Of a stretch of DNA of 64,000 bases, positions 8,581-20,770 are shown in pieces. Source of the stretch: Streptomyces formicae (GTDB lineage Bacteria; Actinomycetota; Actinomycetes; Streptomycetales; Streptomycetaceae); NCBI RefSeq assembly GCF_022647665.1, contig NZ_CP071872.1, forward strand, positions 4,588,001 to 4,652,000, in the 5' to 3' direction. The stretch's first letter is position 1. Every line of letters starts with the position of its first letter. The notes beneath the pieces were generated by a model that worked only from the letters and a program-made list of their open reading frames with translations, was not told the DNA's origin and made no database searches. Position numbers and translations under genes: made by a program.

Positions 8581-9819
8581 ATGACAGGGCAGCAGCGAGC
8601 ACGTACGTTCTGTGACCGGTTCGGAATGCGACTGCCGATCATCCAGGCACCGATGGCAGGATCCTCTCCTCCGGAACTTGCCGTCGCAGTGGCACAGGCC
8701 GGGGGTATGGGTGCCGCCGGCGTACTGCTGGACACCCCCGATCGAATTGCGGCATGGGCGGAGCAGTTCAGGGCGCGCTCCTCCGGCGTCTTTCAACTGA
8801 ACGTCTGGATTCCGGAGCGGACCAGCCCGGACCCGGAGCGGCGACAGCGTCTCGCACAAGACGCCCGGACATTCCTCGGCCGATTCGGCACTCCGGGCCG
8901 GCCCGCCGGAACCGAGCCGCCCGTATTCGAGGAGCAATGCGAGGCCATGCTCGCCGCCGGCCCGACAGTGATCTCCTCCATCATGGGCCTCTTCGAACCG
9001 GCCTATGTGCGTCGGCTCCACGACCAGGGCATCGCCTGGTTCGCCTGCGCCACCACTCTTGATGAGGCACTCGCCGCCCAAGCGGCCGGTGCGGACGCGA
9101 TCGTGGCGCAGGGAATGGAAGCGGGGGGCCACCGCGGGAGCTTCGACCAGGAGAATGCCGAGCACACCGACGTCGGACTGTTCGCCCTGCTTCCCTGGTT
9201 CGCCGATCATCTGCGTGTGCCGATCGTGGCCGCCGGAGGCATCGCCGACGGGCGCGGAGTGGCCGCCGCGCTAGGGAGCGTCTTCAAAGTAGCGTCGTCC
9301 GCCTGAAGGGCGGGCCCGGCGGCGTCTGGTGCGTGCGATCGCAAGGCGGAGGAGGGAGTCCATGCGGAGCATAGGCGACCGACGACAACGCAGCGAGCGT
9401 GCGTGCCAGACGCCGCCGGGCAGACGGGACTTTGAAGACACGACCTAGCCCTGGGAGCCGACGCGGTCCAGGTCGGAACCGCCCTGCTGCGCTGCCCAGA
9501 AGCCGGCACCAGCCCGGAGTGGGGAGCCTCGCTGAACGGCCTGGCGCCCGACGCCACGATGACCACCCGCGCCTACACCGGTCGCCTGGCCAGGGCCGCG
9601 CCCACCCCTTACCTCAAGGCATGGACCGAGCCTGGCGCGGCGGATCCCGCACTTTTTCCGGACCAACTGCGGCTCGTCAACGAGTGGCGGCGGGGCGAGA
9701 CGAGGGGCATGGACCGAGCCAACCACTGGGCCGGGCAGAGCGCGGCCCTGGCCACCGAGAAGCCTGCTGCCCAGGTGGTGGCCGATATGTGGCGTGAGGC
9801 TTGCGAACTGCTCGCCTGA
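8581..9819 (+). pseudogene. Nitronate monooxygenase, interrupted by a MITE
   Basis: An FMN-dependent nitronate monooxygenase (2-nitropropane dioxygenase family), which would oxidise alkyl nitronates in the cytoplasm. The N-terminal part shows P-I-I-Q-A-P-M-A-G, G-G-M-G-A-A-G, the G-A-D-A-I-V-A-Q-G-x-E-A-G-G-H-R-G motif and V-A-A-G-G-I-A-D-G. At 9274 the reading frame enters a 170-bp insertion and stops at TGA 9304-9306. The frame resumes at 9445 with L-A-L-G-A-D-A-V-Q-V-G-T-A-L-L and runs to TGA at 9819. Removing the insertion plus one CTAG gives a continuous 354-aa protein of normal family length. ATG at 8581 has AAGGAG about 10 nt upstream. As it stands the product lacks its C-terminal third. 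Confidence 0.92.
9275..9444. mobile_element. 170-bp MITE flanked by CTAG duplications
   Basis: A non-coding insertion with imperfect terminal inverted repeats: both ends carry GTCTTCAAAG a few bases in, and both arms share an inner CCCGGCGGCGTCTGG block. CTAG is present on both sides (9271-9274 and 9445-9448), and the host gene without one copy reads straight through, so CTAG is the target duplication. No transposase is encoded, so it must have been mobilised in trans. Four-base YTAR duplications are typical of the IS5-group transposases; that assignment is inferred. Confidence 0.88.
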
Positions 9820-9844
9820 TCGCACTTCCACGCGTGGCCTCGAA

Positions 9845-9875
9845 GGTACGACGGTGGTCAGCCCACCGCCGTACC
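9845..9875. terminator. Bidirectional terminator between convergent genes
   Basis: A 13-bp stem (9845-9857 with 9863-9875) with one internal mismatch and a TCAGC loop lies between the convergent monooxygenase and subtilase genes. A second hairpin follows at about 9877-9911 (arms starting CCGGATCG and ending CGATCCGG). Confidence 0.75.
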
Positions 9876-9927
9876 CGGACCGGATCGGCCGGCGTCAGCG
9901 GCGCGATCCGGTCCCCCATCGCATCCT

Positions 9928-13839
<3,912 letters not shown>

Positions 13840-14026
13840 GCGACGGTCCTACAGGCGGCGGCCCGGACCGCGGAACGCTTTCCCCCTGGCACAAACGCGT
13901 CACGGCGCACATGGGACACGCCGCGACCTCCACCGCCGCCCCGGGGCGACCCGGGCACCAATCGGGGTGTCCCCCAAAGGCGTTCATTTACGGGCCACTC
14001 GGCCACATCTCTGCAAGGGTGGGCGG

Positions 14027-15034
14027 ATGCAGACCCTCTACCGACAACTGCTCAGGCTGATGCCCCGACTGGGCGTGCAGGTGACCGACCTCGGCCCGGG
14101 GACCGCGGTGGTCTCCCGACGCGGGCGGCGGCTGCGGATCCCGCTCGGCACCGACGCGGATCTGCTGGCCAGGGACAACGCGCGGTACTCCGTCGCGGAC
14201 GCCGGCCGGGACACCTGGCTCGTACTGCGCGACAAGGCCCGCGCGGCCGGCGCGCCGGCTCCCCAGTGGACCGGCGTCCCCCTCGGCGACTCCGGCGCGC
14301 GGCTCCTCCTCGACCGGCGGGCCGCCACGGACGAGCGCACGTTCCAGCTGTCGGCGGCCGAGTACCTGTGCCACCAGCACGTGGCCGCCATGCTCGACTT
14401 CTACGGGGTGAACTGCGTCTTCGACGTGGGTGCCAACACCGGCCAATACGCCAAACGCCTGCGCCGCCTCGGCTACACCGGCCGCATCGTCTCCTTCGAG
14501 CCCACCGCGGAGACCTTCGCCCGGCTGGAGAAGGCCGCCGAGCAGGATCCGGACTGGCGGGTGTACCAGTTGGGCCTCGGCAGCGAGGACACGGCAGGCT
14601 CCATCCACGTGGGCTGGAAGACGATGAACTCGGTCCTGCCGCCCAGCGCGTACGGCCGCGACCGCTACCAGCGCTTCGCGACGACCCGTACCGAGGAGAT
14701 CCGGATCCGGCGCCTGGACGGCCTGTTGGAGGAGGCACTCGACGGCATCGCCGACCCGCGCCCCTTCCTCAAGATGGACACGCAGGGCTACGACCTGGAG
14801 GTGTTCGCGGGCACGGGGAAGCGGATCGGGGACTTCGTGGGGATGCAGTCGGAGGTCGCCGTGCTGCGGCTGTACGAGGGCAGCCCGGCGATGAGCGAGG
14901 CGATCGCCACGTACGAGCAGAGCGGCTTCGAGATCACCGGTATGTATCCGGTGACCCGCGAGGCGACCACGGGCCGGGTGGTGGAGTTCGACTGCGTCCT
15001 GATGCGCGCCGAGGCGGCCCCCGCGCGGGGCTGA
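14027..15034 (+). CDS. FkbM-family methyltransferase
   Basis: A 335-aa S-adenosylmethionine-dependent methyltransferase of the FkbM family. The methyltransferase fold starts near residue 120 with C-V-F-D-V-G-A-N-T-G-Q-Y (motif I), then I-V-S-F-E-P-T-A-E-T-F (motif II) and the FkbM-typical F-L-K-M-D-T-Q-G-Y-D-L-E-V motif. The first 115 residues are a variable domain without recognised motifs. The open frame reaches upstream into the region antisense to the subtilase; ATG at 14027 is taken because GGGTGGGCGG precedes it and the upstream part has no family similarity. These enzymes usually O-methylate sugars, polyketides or other small molecules; with no biosynthetic neighbours the substrate is unknown. 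Confidence 0.88.
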   Translation: MQTLYRQLLRLMPRLGVQVTDLGPGTAVVSRRGRRLRIPLGTDADLLARDNARYSVADAGRDTWLVLRDKARAAGAPAPQWTGVPLGDSGARLLLDRRAATDERTFQLSAAEYLCHQHVAAMLDFYGVNCVFDVGANTGQYAKRLRRLGYTGRIVSFEPTAETFARLEKAAEQDPDWRVYQLGLGSEDTAGSIHVGWKTMNSVLPPSAYGRDRYQRFATTRTEEIRIRRLDGLLEEALDGIADPRPFLKMDTQGYDLEVFAGTGKRIGDFVGMQSEVAVLRLYEGSPAMSEAIATYEQSGFEITGMYPVTREATTGRVVEFDCVLMRAEAAPARG

Positions 15035-15073
15035 GGACGCCTGGTACGCCAGCCGTCGATCGTGATGGCGATG

Positions 15074-15097
15074 GTGATCGTGATCGTGATCGTGATC
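15074..15097 (+). repeat. GTGATC hexamer repeat, four copies
   Basis: Four perfect tandem GTGATC units follow two degenerate units starting at 15062. The array lies in the spacer between the methyltransferase and an acetyltransferase remnant; no function is visible. Confidence 0.85.
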
Positions 15098-15120
15098 GTC
15101 CAGATCGGTGTCGTCGCCGC

Positions 15121-15462
15121 GTGCCTGGACTGATCGCGCCCACCACCCGCTTGCACTCCGCAGCCTGGGTGGCTCGGCTGACTGAGCAGTCGGGTCCGAA
15201 GGCGGTGGAGACCGGCCGCGGTTGTGCTTACCGATGGATCGTCGAGGACGACCGGGTGGACGAGGGGATCGCGCTGCGGCACGGGCTCGACGGCTACGTG
15301 CTGCAGTTCGGCCACATCGGCTACGGCATCCGGCCGTCCTCGCGCCGCAGTGGACTGGCCACCTGGGCGCTGTTCCGACGCACGATGCCGGAGCCGCCTT
15401 CACAGCCGCGGGCCGTCGGCCGGCGGCTCGGACCCGACTGCTCACCGCCGTCGACGCGCTGA
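15121..15462 (+). pseudogene. GNAT acetyltransferase remnant
   Basis: The + frame carries pieces of a GNAT N-acetyltransferase: V-P-G-L-I-A-P-T-T, then A-W-V-A-R-L-T-E-Q-S, R-W-I-V-E-D-D-R-V, I-A-L-R-H-G-L-D, and the acetyl-CoA loop region H-I-G-Y-G-I-R-P-S-S-R-R-S-G-L-A-T-W-A-L. The stretch between the first two blocks is much shorter than in intact relatives. After the CoA loop the similarity ends, so the C-terminal half is lost. There is no good start codon or ribosome site. I read it as a decayed gene with at least two deletions. Confidence 0.6.
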
Positions 15463-15508
15463 CGGAAATTCCCTACCGCGAGGGCCGGCAGAAGCGCAGA
15501 CTCATCTC

Positions 15509-16126
15509 ATGGCTGACATGGGGGCGTTCCGGGAGGCGGTCACCGCGTGGGCGGCCGGGGGCCCCGGCGACCCCGCGCGCGAGCTGGCCGCGCGGCTGCC
15601 CGTCCGGACAGCGGTCCTGCTCGAAGGGCCGAGCGACGTCGCCGCAGTCGGCGCGCTGGCCGCGAGCCGCGGCCGTCGCCTGGAGGCCGAAGGAGTCTGC
15701 GTCCTGCCGATGGGCGGTGCGATGAACGTCGGGCGCTTCGCCCACCTCCTCGGGCCGCCCGGTCTGGGCCTCCGTCTCACGGGACTGTGCGACGCGGCGG
15801 AACGTCCCTACTACGCCCGCGGCCTGGAGCGGGCCGGTGCAGCACAGCAAGGGTTCTTCGTCTGCGCGGCGGATCTGGAAGACGAGCTCATCCGCGCGCT
15901 GGGCGTGACACGGGTGGAGGAGCTCGTCCGGGCGGAGGGCGACCTGCGCGCCCTGCAGACCTTCCTGCGCCAGCCCGCACAGCAGGGCCGCACCTCACAA
16001 CAGCAGTTGCGGCGCTTCTTCGGCACGAAAAAGGGCCGCAAGATCCACTACGGTCGCGTCCTCGTCGATGCCCTCACCCCGGACCGCGTACCCGCCCCAC
16101 TCGACGGCCTGCTCACCAGCCTGTGA
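15509..16126 (+). CDS. OLD-type TOPRIM domain protein, orphan
   Basis: A 205-aa protein whose main domain is a TOPRIM fold as in OLD-family nucleases. The catalytic Glu lies in A-V-L-L-E-G-P-S-D-V-A-A-V (about residues 33-45), a central L-P-M-G-G-A strand follows, and the acidic segment reads L-C-D-A-A-E-R-P-Y-Y. OLD nucleases normally carry an N-terminal ABC ATPase of 300 or more residues; none is present here or next door, so this is either a stand-alone TOPRIM protein or a late survivor of a larger system. ATG at 15509 has no strong ribosome site; 15518 is an alternative. Both flanking genes are remnants. Confidence 0.7.
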   Translation: MADMGAFREAVTAWAAGGPGDPARELAARLPVRTAVLLEGPSDVAAVGALAASRGRRLEAEGVCVLPMGGAMNVGRFAHLLGPPGLGLRLTGLCDAAERPYYARGLERAGAAQQGFFVCAADLEDELIRALGVTRVEELVRAEGDLRALQTFLRQPAQQGRTSQQQLRRFFGTKKGRKIHYGRVLVDALTPDRVPAPLDGLLTSL

Positions 16127-16674
16127 CCGCTGGGCGACGGCAATCTCGGCAGAGGACCCCGTGCGTTCTCGATCCTCCCGGGACTGATGCGGGTCGAGAG
16201 CCGCGGATATATTCGGCTGCTGTCCGCCGAGCCCGACGGGGAACTGGAGATCCAGCCGAACCTCCTCACCGAGCAGACCGACGTCGAAGCCTTGTCGGCA
16301 GGCATCGAGCTGGGAATGGACATCGCCGCGCAGCCCGCCTACCGGGACCTCATCCGGCGCGGCGTCGCACCGCCCGGACCCATGACCGGGAGCAGACAAG
16401 AGCGTTCCTCCGTGATGCATGTCTGCCGTACCAACACACGGTCGGCACCTGCGCCATGGGATCGGGACCGGAGGCCGTCGTCGACGCCCGCCTCCGCGTG
16501 CGCGGAATCGACGGTTTGCGTGTCGCTGACGCCTCGGTCACGCCGTCCATCACCTCCGCGAACACCAACGCGCCCTCGGTGATGATCGGCGAGGCCGCCG
16601 CCCGGCTCCTGGCCGGTGAGCAGGAAGCCGGTGTTCACGACCGGGCGAGCCTCGCTCCGGCCTCGCTCTGGTGA
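16127..16674 (+). pseudogene. GMC oxidoreductase, C-terminal remnant with frameshift
   Basis: This is the C-terminal third of an FAD-dependent GMC oxidoreductase (choline dehydrogenase type). One frame reads L-P-G-L-M-R-V-E-S-R-G-Y-I-R-L-L-S to R-D-L-I-R-R-G-V. After a frameshift near 16380 the second frame reads Y-Q-H-T-V-G-T-C-A-M-G and then G-L-R-V-A-D-A-S-V-T-P-S, the C-terminal hallmark containing the catalytic His. About 350 N-terminal residues, including the FAD-binding domain, are missing. Confidence 0.8.
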
Positions 16675-16691
16675 CGGGATGCGTGCTCCGG

Positions 16692-17585
16692 CTACGGCAC
16701 CTTCCGCGCCCCGGCCCGCGTCGTCGTCTCCTTCGGCATCCGTTGAGCGTGAGTATGTCCGAATGGGTCGGCGCCGGAGAGCAGGGTGATGTGCGGTACG
16801 CCGGTGCGGGGGTGCTCGGCGACCTCGGCGTCGACGCGGTAGACGTCGGCGAGCAGCTCGCGGGTGAGGACCTCCGCGGGGGTCCCGGTGGCCACCGCGC
16901 GGCCGCCGTTCAGCACGCAGAGCCGGTCGCAGAACGCCGCGGCCAGGTTGAGGTCGTGGAGTGCGACGACGGCGGTCACGCCGAGCCTGCGGACGAGGCG
17001 CAGCGTGTCGAGCTGATGGCGCAGGTCCAGGTGGTTGGTCGGCTCGTCCAGCACCATGGTCCCCGCGCGCTGGGCGAGCGCGCGGGCGATGAGCACCCGC
17101 TGCTTCTCGCCGCCCGACAGCCGGCTGAAGGGAGCGTGCGCCAGCCCGGCGGCGTCCAGTTCGGCGAGCGCGCCCATGATGATGGCGCGGTCGTCCGCGC
17201 CGTCCCCTTCGAAGGCCCGCTTGTGCGGGGTGCGGCCCATGGCCACCACGTCGTACACGGAGAGCTCGAACTCCCCTGCCGACTCCTGCAGGACGGCCGC
17301 CAGTCGGCGTGCCAGGCTCTTCCCGGACGTCCGCCGGACGTCCTCACCGTCGAGCAGCACCCGCCCCGAGGTGGGACGCAGGGCTCTGTAGACCGTACGC
17401 AACAGGGTGGATTTCCCCGCTCCGTTGGGACCTACGAGGGCCACCACCTCGCCGGGAGCCACATCCAGGGACACCCGGTCCACCAGGGTGCGCCCGTCGA
17501 CGACGACCGAGACGTCCTCCGCGGCCAGCGTGCCGGGCGCGGCCGTGACCGCCGACCAGGCCGTGACCGTACCGGTGTCCGTCAT
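16692..17585 (-). CDS. ABC transporter ATPase, BtuD/FecE type
   Basis: A 297-aa ATP-binding subunit of a FecCD-type importer. Walker A reads G-P-N-G-A-G-K-S-T, the signature L-S-G-G-E-K-Q-R-V, Walker B T-M-V-L-D-E-P-T-N-H-L-D, and the switch His lies in V-V-A-L-H-D-L-N-L-A. It overlaps the permease stop by ATGA (17582-17585), so translation is probably coupled. An N-terminal tail of about 20 residues precedes the domain. It is the last gene of the operon controlled by the cobalamin riboswitch at about 20430-20600, so vitamin B12 or a corrinoid is the likely substrate; a metal-chelate substrate cannot be excluded. Confidence 0.9.
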   Translation of the reverse strand: MTDTGTVTAWSAVTAAPGTLAAEDVSVVVDGRTLVDRVSLDVAPGEVVALVGPNGAGKSTLLRTVYRALRPTSGRVLLDGEDVRRTSGKSLARRLAAVLQESAGEFELSVYDVVAMGRTPHKRAFEGDGADDRAIIMGALAELDAAGLAHAPFSRLSGGEKQRVLIARALAQRAGTMVLDEPTNHLDLRHQLDTLRLVRRLGVTAVVALHDLNLAAAFCDRLCVLNGGRAVATGTPAEVLTRELLADVYRVDAEVAEHPRTGVPHITLLSGADPFGHTHAQRMPKETTTRAGARKVP

Positions 17586-18798
17586 GCCGGCCTCCGTCGC
17601 ATCAGCCACAGGAAGAAGGGGCCGCCGACCAGGGCGGTGAGGATGCCCACGGGGATCTCCTCGGGGCTCATGACGGTGCGGGCCGCCAGATCGGCGGCGA
17701 TGAGGAAGGCCGCGCCCAGCAGCGCCGCGGCGGGCAGCGCGCGGCGGTGGTCGGCGCCGACGAACAGCCGCACCACGTGCGGCATGATCAGCCCGACGAA
17801 GCCGATCTGGCCGCTGACGGCGACGATCGTGCCGATCATGACGGCGACGAGGGTGAACAGGGCGGCTCGGAAGCGGTGTACGTCCAGGCCGAGCGCCACG
17901 GCGGCCTCCTCCCCGCGAGCAGCAGGTTGAGGGAGCGGCAGACGCCGAGCAGGGCGGCGGTGCCGAGGAGGACGGCACCGACGGGGATCCACACGACCGT
18001 CCAGGTGGTGCCGGCCAGTCCGCCGAGCATCCAGCGCAGCGCCGACTGGGTCTTGTGCGGGTCGTTGGAGGTGACGACGAGGAAGCTGGCGAGTGCCGAC
18101 AGCACTTCGGCCGTCGCCACGCCCGCCAGCACCAGCCTCACCGTGGTCATCCGCCCGCCGGTCCTGGCCAGGAAGTGGACGGCGACGAGGGCGGCGAGAG
18201 CGCCGAGGAACGCGGCCACCGGCAGGGAGAACACGCCGAACAGGGTCAGGTTGAAGACGACGACCAGCACCGCGCCGACCGACGCGCCCGACGACACCCC
18301 GAGCAGCATCGGGTCCGCGAGAGGGTTGCGTACGAGCGCCTGGAGCGCCGTCCCGCACACCGCGAGGCCCGCGCCCACGACGCCGGCGAGCAGCACGCGG
18401 GGCAGCCGTACGTCGATGACGATCGTCTCGCGGACCGGGGTCCAGGCCGGGTCGGCCAGGGCCGGATGCACCCGGTGCAGCAGGATGCCCCAGACTTCGT
18501 CGGCCGGGACGGCGATGGAACCGGCCGCGATCCCGAAGGTGGCCGCGACGGCGAGCAGCCCGCCCAGCAGCACGAGCACGAGCGGGTAGGGGATCCCGGG
18601 GCGCCGGACGGCGGCCGCTTCGGGTGCTGTCCCACCGCTCGCCGCGCCGGACGCACCCGTCGTCCCGGACGCACCCGTCGTATCGGGAGGAACCGTTGTC
18701 CCGGGAGGAGCCGCCTTCCCTACCGCACCTGCCGCATTGCTCGCACCTGCCGCGTCCGTCACATCGGTCACGCCCGCGGCGTCGGCCGCGCCGCTCAC
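17582..18798 (-). pseudogene. BtuC/FecCD-type permease, frameshifted
   Basis: An importer permease of the FecCD family, about 405 aa if repaired. The upstream frame reads from GTG 18798 (overlapping the binding-protein stop as GTGA) through V-R-L-P-R-V-L-L-A-G, A-L-V-R-N-P-L-A-D-P and L-G-V-S-S-G-A to L-N-L-L-L-A-G. At about 17911-17914 one G is missing from a G-run (four present, five needed). The other frame then continues with E-E-A-A-V-A-L-G-L-D, I-G-F-V-G-L-I-M-P-H-V-V-R and G-G-P-F-F-L-W-L-M. All expected motifs exist, so this is either a very recent mutation or a sequence error. The N-terminal 65 residues are low-complexity Gly/Ala/Thr-rich. Confidence 0.85.
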
Positions 18799-19787
18799 TT
18801 GAAGCGGTCCGGGTGGAGCTGGCGGGCCAGTGACTCCACGCCGGACGGCACCCGGACGCCCAGCACCATGGACGACAGCGGCAGCACTGCGAACCGCTGG
18901 TTCTTGATGGCGGGTACGTCCTTCAGCGCCGGATTCGCCAGCAGGAACTTCTTCTTGTCCTCGACCGGCTGGTCGCCGTAGTCGTAGATGACGACGACCT
19001 CGGGCGCGCGCTCGGCCACCTGCTCGAACGACACGTCGCCGAACGCCTTGTCCAGGTCGGCGAAGAGGTTGACCCCGCCGGCCTGCTTGATCATCTCGTT
19101 GCCGATGCCCGCCCCGCCGGCCGTGAAGGCGGTCTTGTCGCCGCTGTCGTACACGAAGATCTCGACCGGCTCGACTCCGGCGAGTTTGCTTTCGACGGTG
19201 TCCAACGTGGCGTGGAGCTTCTTCAACTGCTGCTCGGCCCGGTCCCGTACGCCGAAGATCTCGGCGACGTTCCGGATCTCCTGGTCCATCATGGCCATCG
19301 TCACGGGTCCGGACGGGCATTCCTCGATGTTCAGATAGGAGTTGACGCCCGCCTTGGAGAGGGCGGCGCGGCTGCGGCCCTCCTTCTCGTCGAAGGTGCT
19401 GGCGAAACCGCCGTAGGCGAAGTCGGGTTCGGCGGACAGCAGGGTCTCGAAGGAGGGGTACTCCCCGGCGAGGACCTTGATCCCGTCGTACGCGTCCTGG
19501 TACTCCGGGAGGATCTTGTCGTCGAGGTAGGCCGTGCCGACCATCGACTTCTCCAGCCCGAGCGCGAGCATGACCTCGGTCGCGTGCTGGTTGAGCGAGA
19601 CGGCGCGCTGCGGAGGGCGCTGATAGGTGGTCTTCACACCGCAGTTGGACACCGTGACCGGGAAGCCCTCGGCGGTGGGGGCAGCCTGTGCGGCGTCGTC
19701 GCGGGCTTCGGTGCCTCCGCAACCGGATATCAGCAGGGCCGCCGCGGCCATGGCGGACAGCAGGGACATCGGGCGCTTGCCCATCAT
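18795..19787 (-). CDS. Corrinoid/metal-chelate-binding lipoprotein (BtuF-like)
   Basis: A 330-aa TroA/BtuF-fold solute-binding protein with the lipobox L-L-I-S-G-C-G. The fold is shown by A-V-S-L-N-Q-H-A-T-E-V-M-L-A-L-G-L, the strand A-E-P-D-F-A-Y-G-G-F and a late V-V-V-I-Y-D-Y segment. It captures the ligand outside the membrane for the frameshifted permease and the ATPase downstream. The riboswitch-led operon suggests a cobalamin-type ligand, but the protein family alone would also fit siderophores or heme. Confidence 0.85.
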   Translation of the reverse strand: MMGKRPMSLLSAMAAAALLISGCGGTEARDDAAQAAPTAEGFPVTVSNCGVKTTYQRPPQRAVSLNQHATEVMLALGLEKSMVGTAYLDDKILPEYQDAYDGIKVLAGEYPSFETLLSAEPDFAYGGFASTFDEKEGRSRAALSKAGVNSYLNIEECPSGPVTMAMMDQEIRNVAEIFGVRDRAEQQLKKLHATLDTVESKLAGVEPVEIFVYDSGDKTAFTAGGAGIGNEMIKQAGGVNLFADLDKAFGDVSFEQVAERAPEVVVIYDYGDQPVEDKKKFLLANPALKDVPAIKNQRFAVLPLSSMVLGVRVPSGVESLARQLHPDRFK

Positions 19788-19858
19788 GTGGTGGGTCCTC
19801 TCACCGCAGAGTGGTCCGGGACGTCCGGCCGGTGCTGGTCCGGAGCACGGCCGGTTTT

Positions 19859-19973
19859 CGGGAGTCCGGCAGGTATCCGGGAGTCCGGCAGGTATCAGCC
19901 GCGGCCGGTCGTATCCGCCCCGCCGGCCAGGCCAGGCCAGGTCAAGTCAGGGCAGGTCAAGTCAGGGCAGGTC
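19859..19973. repeat. Two short tandem-repeat blocks
   Basis: A 19-bp unit starting CGGGAGTCCGG occurs twice (19859-19877, 19878-19896). A 15-bp unit, CAGGTCAAGTCAGGG, occurs twice plus a partial third copy (19938-19952, 19953-19967, to 19973). Both lie in the 208-bp spacer between the 2Fe-2S gene and the binding-protein gene, inside the presumed operon. Confidence 0.85.
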
Positions 19974-19995
19974 GGGGCCGGGTCCAGCCACCGGG

Positions 19996-20388
19996 TCAGC
20001 CGGCGTCACGGAGCGGCCCCGACCGGGCGCGCCGCGGCGGCGTGAAGGCGTAGAGATCGAGGATGTCCGGCGGCGCGGCGACGCCCGGCCCGCCCGCCCG
20101 TACCCACGTGGCGATGTCCTCGGTCGCGGCCGGGTCGTTGACCAGGCCGAACCAGGCCGGCCGGCCGCCGGCGGCGCGTCCCTCGGACGAGGGCTGCACG
20201 ACGATCACGTTCGCCTGGTCGCACACGTCGAGACAGTCGCTGATCCGGACCGGGGCAGCCTCGGCGAGGCGCGCGGTCTGCTCCGCGTGGTCGACGCCGG
20301 TCACCTTGGTGCTGCCGCAGCAGCAGTCCCGGCACACCACGACCCTGCACGGAACCCAACCGGCAGACGATGGCCCCACGGGCATCAC
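19996..20388 (-). CDS. 2Fe-2S ferredoxin-like protein of the B12 operon
   Basis: A 130-aa thioredoxin-fold [2Fe-2S] protein. Cysteines near the N-terminus (V-C-R-D-C-C-C-G-S-T) and in I-S-D-C-L-D-V-C-D-Q are placed to ligate a cluster. It is the first gene after the cobalamin riboswitch and precedes the BtuF-like gene. Ferredoxin-like proteins of this type are found near corrinoid genes, so it may reduce cobalt or a corrinoid intermediate; that role is inferred. ATG at 20388 follows a strong GAGAGGAGGG site at the expected distance after the riboswitch. Confidence 0.85.
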   Translation of the reverse strand: MMPVGPSSAGWVPCRVVVCRDCCCGSTKVTGVDHAEQTARLAEAAPVRISDCLDVCDQANVIVVQPSSEGRAAGGRPAWFGLVNDPAATEDIATWVRAGGPGVAAPPDILDLYAFTPPRRARSGPLRDAG

Positions 20389-20429
20389 GACAAGCCCTCC
20401 TCTCCGGGGAGATCCGCCCCAGTCACGTC

Positions 20430-20600
20430 GAGGAGGCGACCGCGTGAGTCTCCTGGCTCTCGGGTCAGTGCTCGTCCCGGCCTTCCCACCCGCATCCGGG
20501 CAGTGGTCTGTTCAGGATCCGCTCGCCGATCACAGTGGCGGGACCGCGCCGGATTCACACCGGCTTCCTCGTTCCGCCGTCGCCTTTTCGCGGGACATCA
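20430..20600 (-). promoter_or_regulatory. Cobalamin riboswitch
   Basis: On the minus strand the leader of the 2Fe-2S gene contains the conserved cobalamin aptamer core: AAGCCGGTGTGAATCCGGC, then GCGGTCCCGCCACTG with the B12 box GCCACTG at 20533-20539. The 3' GAGCCAGGAGACTC element is at 20446-20459. The ribosome site of the next gene follows within about 50 nt, so translational or transcriptional shut-off by adenosylcobalamin is expected. Exact ends are approximate. Confidence 0.93.
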
Positions 20601-20770
20601 TCGCAGAAAGACACGTCATGTCATACGCCGGGGCCGGGACCGGCCACGGTGAACCGCGGCACACGCCTCGTGGGCGAGCGCGACGCGCGCCGCCGCTGAC
20701 TCCCGCGCGCCCCCGTCGAGCGCCGCACGGCCCCCCGCAGGGGCGGAGAGATCCGGGGGGTCACGAGGAG

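Noticed and set aside
14027..15034. FkbM gene as part of a secondary-metabolite cluster
   Set aside because: No synthase, carrier protein or tailoring genes occur nearby; the neighbours are a protease and remnants.
15062..15097. GTGATC repeats as a CRISPR-like array
   Set aside because: Units are contiguous 6-mers without unique spacers and no cas genes are present.
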